Positions 22,282-24,090 of a stretch of 24,090 nucleotides of DNA are shown piece after piece. The stretch's first letter is position 1. Each line of letters opens with the position of its first letter. A program made the position numbers and the translations under genes. Source of the DNA: Bacillota bacterium (GTDB lineage Bacteria > Bacillota > Clostridia > Lachnospirales > Lachnospiraceae); assembly GCA_023387635.1 (NCBI GenBank), contig JAEWHU010000138.1, positions 1-24,090 on the forward strand. The letters run 5' to 3'. Under the pieces are notes generated by a model that was not told where the DNA came from, ran no database searches, and saw only the letters and a list, made by a program, of their open reading frames with translations.

Positions 22282-23751
22282 ATGGATTTAAAGAAAAGTA
22301 ATAGTAACTATAAGAAAAGAGATAGATTTCATAGCGAATCCGTGAAGAAAGATTATAATAAAAAAAATACGGATAAGTATGAAGTTGTAAGTAAAGAAAA
22401 TGATAGAAAGAACACTGGTAAGTATGAAGGTGTGGGTAAAGTGAACAATAAGAAAAGTACTGATAAATATAACGGTGTAAGTAAAGTATATAATAAGAAA
22501 AACAATGGTAATTTTACAGGTATAGATAAAGACTTTGATAAAAAAAGTAGTGACAGATATGGAAAGAAACCAGCTAGTAAAAAGGGTAGAAAAGAGCCAA
22601 CTACAAATATGATTGGACAACCTTGCATATATAGAAAGCAATGTGGTGGATGCAGTTATCAAGATATTCCTTATGAAAAGCAATTAGCAATGAAGAGAAA
22701 TAGGCTAGAAACTTTATTAAAAGACTATTGTAAAGTAAAAGATATGATAGGAATGGAACACCCATATCATTACCGTAATAAAGTTCACGCTGTTATATCT
22801 CATAGCAAACAAGGAATAATATCAGGTGTTTATAAAGCAGGAACTCATATAGTAGTACCAGTTGAGAAATGTCTTATTGAAGATGCTAAGGCAAATGAAA
22901 TAATTAAGACAATATGTGTGTTAATGAAGTCATTTAAGATGAAATCCTACGATGAGGATTCAGGATACGGTTTTGTAAGACATATAGTAATTAAAAGAGG
23001 TTTTACAAGTGGAGAAATAATGGTTGTTATAGTAACAGCATCTTCTATTTTCCCGTCAAAGAATAATTTTGTAAAAGCATTATTAAAAATCCATCCTGAG
23101 ATAACTACAATTATTCATAATGTTAATGATAGACAAACAAGTGTGGTTCTTGGCGATCAAGAAAAAGTTATGTATGGAAAAGGTTTTATAGAAGATAGTT
23201 TATTAGGCTGTACCTTTAGAATATCCTCGAAATCATTCTATCAAGTGAATTCAGTACAAACAGAAAAAATATATAGTAAAGCACTAGAATTAGCCAAATT
23301 AACTGGCAAAGAAACTTTAGTTGATACTTATAGTGGTATTGGCACCATTGGCTTAATTGCTAGTCCATATGTAAAAGAAGTAATTGGTGTAGAGTTAAAT
23401 AAAGATGCTGTAAGAGATGCAATCTTTAATGCCAAACGAAATAATATCACCAATGCAACTTTTTATCAATGTGATTCTAGTGACTTTATGAAACAACTTG
23501 CAGAGCAAGGTAAAAAAGTAGATATTGTTGTAATGGATCCACCAAGAAGTGGTTCAACTGAAGTATTCATGGACTCTGTAGCTACATTAGCACCTCAAAA
23601 AGTTGTATATATATCCTGTAATCCAGAAACACTTGCTAGAGATTTAGCTTACTTTAGAAAAAAAGGGTATGCTGCAAAAGAAGCATATGGGGTTGATATG
23701 TTCCCATGGACGGAGCATGTGGAGACTGTGGTATTACTACATCGGAAATAA
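22282..23751 (+). CDS. rlmD: 23S rRNA (uracil-5-)-methyltransferase, RlmD/TrmA family
   Basis: A 489-residue SAM-dependent enzyme that would make 5-methyluridine in 23S rRNA. The iron-sulfur ligands C115, C121, C124 (CIYRKQCGGC) and C197 (VEKC) have the spacing of RumA/RlmD. The methyltransferase part shows KSFYQVNSVQTEK, LVDTYSGIGTIGL (SAM loop), VVMDPPRSGS, catalytic C446 in YISCNPETLARDL, and the end motif MFPWTEHVETVVLL. Differently from most family members there is no N-terminal TRAM domain; instead residues 28-94 hold 15-residue tandem repeats rich in Lys, Asn, Asp and Tyr, then KKPASKKGRKE. Which uridine (747, 1939 or both) is modified cannot be told. ATG 22282 has CTGGAG upstream. Basic tail may anchor rRNA. 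Confidence 0.92.
   Translation: MDLKKSNSNYKKRDRFHSESVKKDYNKKNTDKYEVVSKENDRKNTGKYEGVGKVNNKKSTDKYNGVSKVYNKKNNGNFTGIDKDFDKKSSDRYGKKPASKKGRKEPTTNMIGQPCIYRKQCGGCSYQDIPYEKQLAMKRNRLETLLKDYCKVKDMIGMEHPYHYRNKVHAVISHSKQGIISGVYKAGTHIVVPVEKCLIEDAKANEIIKTICVLMKSFKMKSYDEDSGYGFVRHIVIKRGFTSGEIMVVIVTASSIFPSKNNFVKALLKIHPEITTIIHNVNDRQTSVVLGDQEKVMYGKGFIEDSLLGCTFRISSKSFYQVNSVQTEKIYSKALELAKLTGKETLVDTYSGIGTIGLIASPYVKEVIGVELNKDAVRDAIFNAKRNNITNATFYQCDSSDFMKQLAEQGKKVDIVVMDPPRSGSTEVFMDSVATLAPQKVVYISCNPETLARDLAYFRKKGYAAKEAYGVDMFPWTEHVETVVLLHRK
22363..22563 (+). repeat. 45-bp tandem repeat coding a 15-residue repeat in RlmD N-terminus
   Basis: Residues 28-42, 43-57, 58-72, 73-87 and a partial unit from 88 follow the pattern K-N/S-T/N/S-D/G-K-Y-x-G-V-x-K-x-x-N/D-K. 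Units 2 and 3 are most alike (KNTGKYEGVGKVNNK and KSTDKYNGVSKVYNK). The DNA units have diverged at third positions, so the array is old rather than a fresh expansion. Confidence 0.85.
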
Positions 23752-23757
23752 TATTAA

Positions 23758-23775
23758 TGTATCGCGAGCGATACA
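23758..23775 (+). repeat. small perfect hairpin after rlmD
   Basis: TGTATCG (23758-23764) pairs with CGATACA (23769-23775) around CGAG. The G-C-rich core stands out from its A/T-rich surroundings, six bases after the rlmD stop. No T tract follows; it may add 3'-end stability before the real terminator at 23812. Confidence 0.6.
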
Positions 23776-23811
23776 AGGAATTCATTATTCAACTAAATAA
23801 AAACACAACGT

Positions 23812-23877
23812 GAGACCGTTCATTTTCAGAAGTTTCTTTAGAAACATTGCTAATCTGAGAATGAACGGTCTCTTTTT
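23812..23877 (+). terminator. terminator between convergent rlmD and the AraC-type gene
   Basis: A 19-bp stem (23812-23830 with 23854-23872, one G-U pair) starting GAGACCGTTCATT, with a smaller inner hairpin (GTTTCT 23832-23837 / AGAAAC 23840-23845), followed by T5. It lies between genes that face each other, so it probably serves rlmD on the + strand; the - strand side has a weaker T run (near 23800). Confidence 0.92.
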
Positions 23878-23891
23878 ATTTTAAAAAATTT

Positions 23892-24090
23892 TTAGAAAGG
23901 ATGTGGATGAGCACAATCCACTCTTGTATGGTGCGTTTTGGCTGGCGATGATTTTCGATACCCACTAGGTGAAACAGCATATACACTTTTAAATAGTTTT
24001 ACAAAATAATTACTATCGGCATATCCTACATAATTACTAATATTTTGAATTGGTAAAGTCGTTGCTCTTAATAATTCGGCTGCTTTATTC
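23892..24090 (-). CDS. AraC-family transcription regulator, C-terminal part (partial)
   Basis: On the reverse strand an open frame runs in from the right edge and stops at TAA (23892-23894). The visible 65 residues are the second half of an AraC-type DNA-binding domain: KAAELLRATTLPIQNISNYVGYADSNYFVKLFKSVYAVSPSGYRK, including the helix-turn-helix around ISNYVGYADSNYFVKLFK and the conserved S-P-S-G-Y-R end. A 20-residue His- and Pro-containing tail follows. The N-terminal sensing or receiver part is outside the window, so the signal is unknown. It is the only - strand gene here and converges on rlmD across a shared terminator. Four of the features expected at the end of an AraC domain are present, so the family call is firm. 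Confidence 0.88.
   Translation of the reverse strand, partial: NKAAELLRATTLPIQNISNYVGYADSNYFVKLFKSVYAVSPSGYRKSSPAKTHHTRVDCAHPHPF

Noticed and set aside
22288..22683. Long reverse-strand open frames opposite the RlmD N-terminus
   Set aside because: Phe/Ile/Leu-rich shadow of the Lys/Asn-rich repeat region; no start signals or family match.

Overview
The window looks like a stretch of chromosome from a low-GC Gram-positive anaerobe of the Clostridia, most like the Lachnospiraceae (Lachnoclostridium phytofermentans type). This rests on strong A+T bias, GGAGG-type ribosome binding sites, a YesN/YesM-style two-component pair beside a sugar ABC importer, and DUF3783/YgjP proteins. All complete genes lie on the + strand; only a partial AraC-type regulator at the right edge is on the - strand. 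No tRNA, rRNA, CRISPR array, transposase or phage gene was seen.

Left part (1-3350). The 3' end of an unrecognised gene is followed by about 400 bases without a normal gene but rich in RNA structure: a start-sequestering hairpin, a 19-20 codon ORF whose last codons form a terminator arm, and a second terminator with a perfect alternative (antiterminator-like) pairing. Then come two overlapping GNAT acetyltransferases, a YfcE-type phosphodiesterase and an EmrE/EamA-type exporter.

Redox/electrophile part (3440-6670). An NAD(P)-dependent aldehyde dehydrogenase with its own promoter is followed by a MarR regulator and a nitroreductase-family oxidoreductase. The MarR promoter carries two palindromes of the form TCTTGA-nn-TCAAGA at the -35 and just after the -10. 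Proteins, gene order and site together resemble the MhqR/MhqN quinone-response system of Bacillus subtilis.

Sugar uptake part (6800-14998). An AraC-type response regulator and a YesM-type histidine kinase precede a lipoprotein binding protein, a double ATPase and two RbsC-type permeases. This is the YtfQ-YtfR-YtfT-YjfF layout of the galactofuranose importer. Between the binding protein and the ATPase lie an array of about 14-bp-spaced palindromic repeats and an internal terminator, probably giving excess binding protein over membrane subunits.

Right part (15000-24090). A Mef-like MFS exporter, a DUF3783-YgjP peptidase pair, a RhlE-type DEAD-box helicase with a structured leader, a chemoreceptor, an Rrf2 regulator broken by an apparent internal deletion plus frameshift, and a TRAM-less RlmD-type rRNA methyltransferase whose N-terminus carries a 15-residue tandem repeat.

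Three intergenic terminators (5161, 6616, 14949) are copies of one roughly 50-bp palindromic sequence, a dispersed repeat family. The least explained signals are the 161-416 leader, the 11179-11255 array, the MhqR-like double operator and the repeat-family terminators.
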